Source: Brachycybe producta (lineage: Eukaryota > Arthropoda > Diplopoda > Playtdesmida > Andrognathidae). From it: a stretch of 64,000 nucleotides of DNA. The position numbers and the translations under genes are program-made. Below the pieces are notes generated by a model. It saw only the letters and a program-made list of their open reading frames with translations. It was not told the DNA's origin and did no database searches. Shown here in pieces: positions 62,081 through 64,000 of the stretch (positions are counted from its first letter, which is position 1; each line of letters begins with the position of its first letter). Location: contig JAUPFP010000015.1 of NCBI GenBank assembly GCA_036925085.1, positions 1,201,001 to 1,265,000 of the forward strand, written 5' to 3'.

Positions 62081-62700
62081 CTGTTAAGAAAATAATTCAA
62101 AAGACTGACCGGATATTGATTGTATATTTAAAAGAGCCTCATCAGTGTCTTTTCTTTTTTGAATTTGTACTCATTGGTTATGGGAGACGAAATGAGACAA
62201 GAGCTCTTCGTGAGGCATTCCATTTTTCACTTGCCTGGCCCTTTTCAGTTACCAACATGTTCACTAGGAAATGGGCTACTCGTGTAAATAACCTAACCAG
62301 TAATTCTTAAGTTGCAATTGAGTTGCATCAATAAAATATATTGCCATAGAATAAAGTTACTTAAACAAAACCAACTTTTAATTATTGTTTATGAATTCCA
62401 TCCATAATATAAAAATTTAATAAATTTGAATGCTGAAATTTATTTTGAAAAGAAGCCAGCACATCCATCAGGTTTCCACTTAAAACTACAAATATTGGGC
62501 CAAAAAAAAGCATTGTTTTCTGCATTTCATGAAAAAATGAGCCAACCATCCATAACGAGCACCCTGAAATTTGACATGGCTTAATAATGCATTGATGGCA
62601 TGCACGCCAATATTTATTGGACCAACATTGTTGTTTGTCAACAAGTTGCCGGCAAATTGAAACGCAATTTATCTAAACTAGCTCTAACATGAAATACTTA
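62081..62700 (-). other. 5' UTR intron of Pro/Gly gene C
   Basis: From the donor gtaagtattt at 62701-62700 to the acceptor TTCTTAACAG before the ATG. No coding content recognised. Confidence 0.7.
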
Positions 62701-62745
62701 CAAATTCTGCAAGATGTGTTTTAACTTATAATTGAATTTACAAGC

Positions 62746-62753
62746 CTTTTATA
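62746..62753 (-). promoter_or_regulatory. TATA box of Pro/Gly gene C
   Basis: Minus-strand CTTATAAAAGGCT, identical in core to genes A and B. The leader exon ends at 62702 before the donor gtaagtattt. Confidence 0.8.
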
Positions 62754-63705
62754 AGCGGTAATGAAAAGCCTCCCCCCTGTGGGTGAGGGGGAAAGTACTG
62801 TATCAGGAAAAACGAAATAAAATTGCATGAAAACAATATCGAAACTGTGCCAGAACAGTTATCTCCATACAAAAATGGTAAATGTCAACAGCTGCATCAT
62901 TTTCTATAATGAAATGACGCATTTGAGCATCTGTTCAACTTAACTTAAATAGACGCAACGAACGGCCATATTCGTAGGAAACTTTCCTTAAAACACTCCA
63001 GCGTGCACGTACTTGCACGACCCCCATAGACACGATGTTCAGTGAAATACGACGCGTCCAAAAACATGGTCTCGAGTCTAGCTGCTTACCCTTTGACGCC
63101 ATTAAACTGAGGCTTGAACAATAATTCAATTTGCAAATTGCAATCACTTCTTAAATATTGTGGCTTTGTTTTAAGGTCTTTTGGTCGCTCAACATGACCG
63201 ATAATCCTTTTAAACTCTTGGTTACAAAACTCAAGTCTAAGGTCGGCACGAACAGCAATACCAAATTAGTCACGTCAAAATGATGTAGCAGCCAACGCTG
63301 TTTATATCTATGCATTTCCTTTCTGCAACATATTGTCTGACGTCCTTATTCTCTTATTGCTGTTAGTGTCTACCTTAGATGTAAGTTCGTAACAAGAGCA
63401 TAATTTAGCTTGAAGTGCATGTTTTGCCCATATGTTTAGTGAGTTCCTCAAAGAACTTCCTATTCCAAACATTTCATGATGAAGTTCAGCTAGACATTTA
63501 ATGTTTCAGAAACTAATAAGAGTATAAGAAAAATAAACTGACAAAAAATAAACATTTTATGGACAATTTACTTCATTTATCAAATTATCATTCAACCAAA
63601 AAACCTTTCTAGTCTTAAGAATTAAAATGAACCCTCAGGTAACTTACTAAACAAAAATGTTATAAAAGACATCCAGTTTTATTATGTGGGGAGAACTGAT
63701 CGAAC
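62754..63705. other. Upstream flank of gene C
   Basis: Contains a small hairpin (tcccccctgtgggtgaggggg) at about 62770 and the block duplicated upstream of gene B. Also contains a block resembling 53880-54050. No gene supported. Confidence 0.5.
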
Positions 63706-64000
63706 CAGAGATGGGTAAATGTCACAAAATTGATGTTTTATACGTATAAAACGTATAAAACCTGTATAAAACATAAAAACTATTTAAAATCACAAATTTA
63801 ATGCCTATAAAAATATTAAACCCCACTCGTCCCAATCATTGTATCAAATTTGTTTTCATTTATAACTTGATTCAAGGTGGAAAAAGTACTACGTAGTCCA
63901 GGCTTTCAGCATCCACAGCTATCGTGGAAAGCCTGTTTTCGAAATGTTCTTATGTTCCTTCTTCAATAAGTGTAAGATAAACAACATTCTAATGAGCATT
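63706..64000 (+). mobile_element. hAT transposon remnant cut by the window edge
   Basis: Starts with cagagatgggtaaat, a hAT-type terminus, followed by gtataaaac repeats (63740-63775). A short plus-strand frame at 63906-63980 reads SASTAIVESLFSKCSYV then SISVR and a stop, the conserved hAT C-terminal core (ESLFS). A stop codon lies just upstream in the same frame, and the transposase is mostly missing. The right end lies outside the window. Confidence 0.65.

Overview
The window looks like an AT-rich metazoan nuclear genome, most likely an ecdysozoan and perhaps an arthropod. The reasons are spliced genes with GT-AG introns, TATAAAAG promoters, a ZP-domain cuticle-type membrane protein, hAT and other DNA transposons, many short inverted-repeat elements and one tRNA-derived SINE. 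Phylum is inferred from protein style only. No rRNA, intact tRNA, CRISPR array or prokaryotic operon is visible.

Layout. 1.1-4.7 kb (minus): a three-exon gene for an unrecognised secreted or single-pass membrane protein with its own TATA box. 5.8-7.2 kb: a degenerate TGTGTCACTT repeat beside an 0.9 kb GC-rich island of uncertain nature. 7.3-25.8 kb: essentially gene-free DNA rich in short inverted-repeat elements. 25.8-41.2 kb (plus): a giant three-exon ZP-domain gene. It has a signal peptide, a complete ZP domain, about 2,100 residues of TRPPPPPP-type repeats with recurring four-cysteine modules, a furin-type site, a transmembrane helix and a short tail. 45.8-49.9 kb (minus): most of a choline/ethanolamine phosphotransferase (CEPT1/CHPT1 type), including two adjacent 132-nt exons that encode alternative versions of the same segment. 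The exons for its N-terminus were not found. 51.5-62.8 kb: three paralogous genes for small secreted Pro/Gly-rich proteins, one plus and two minus. They share a TATAAAAGGCT promoter, a noncoding first exon with a GTAAGTAT donor, a common signal peptide and a tiny last exon. Interspersed are a single-exon secreted Gln/Arg-rich protein, possible small secreted ORFs and a nearly 1 kb non-autonomous hAT element with perfect 8-bp target duplications. A second hAT remnant lies at the right edge.

How genes may work together. The ZP protein and the secreted Pro/Gly-, Pro/Cys- and Gln/Arg-rich proteins would all be at home in an apical extracellular matrix such as cuticle or another secreted coat. That is inference from composition. 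The phospholipid enzyme is housekeeping.

Data quality. Six single-base gains in short C runs break the ZP proline-rich frame between 37.9 and 39.27 kb and sum to no net shift. One-base inconsistencies also occur in the 1.1-4.6 kb gene and in one Pro/Gly gene. Homopolymer over-calling in the assembly is a reasonable suspicion.
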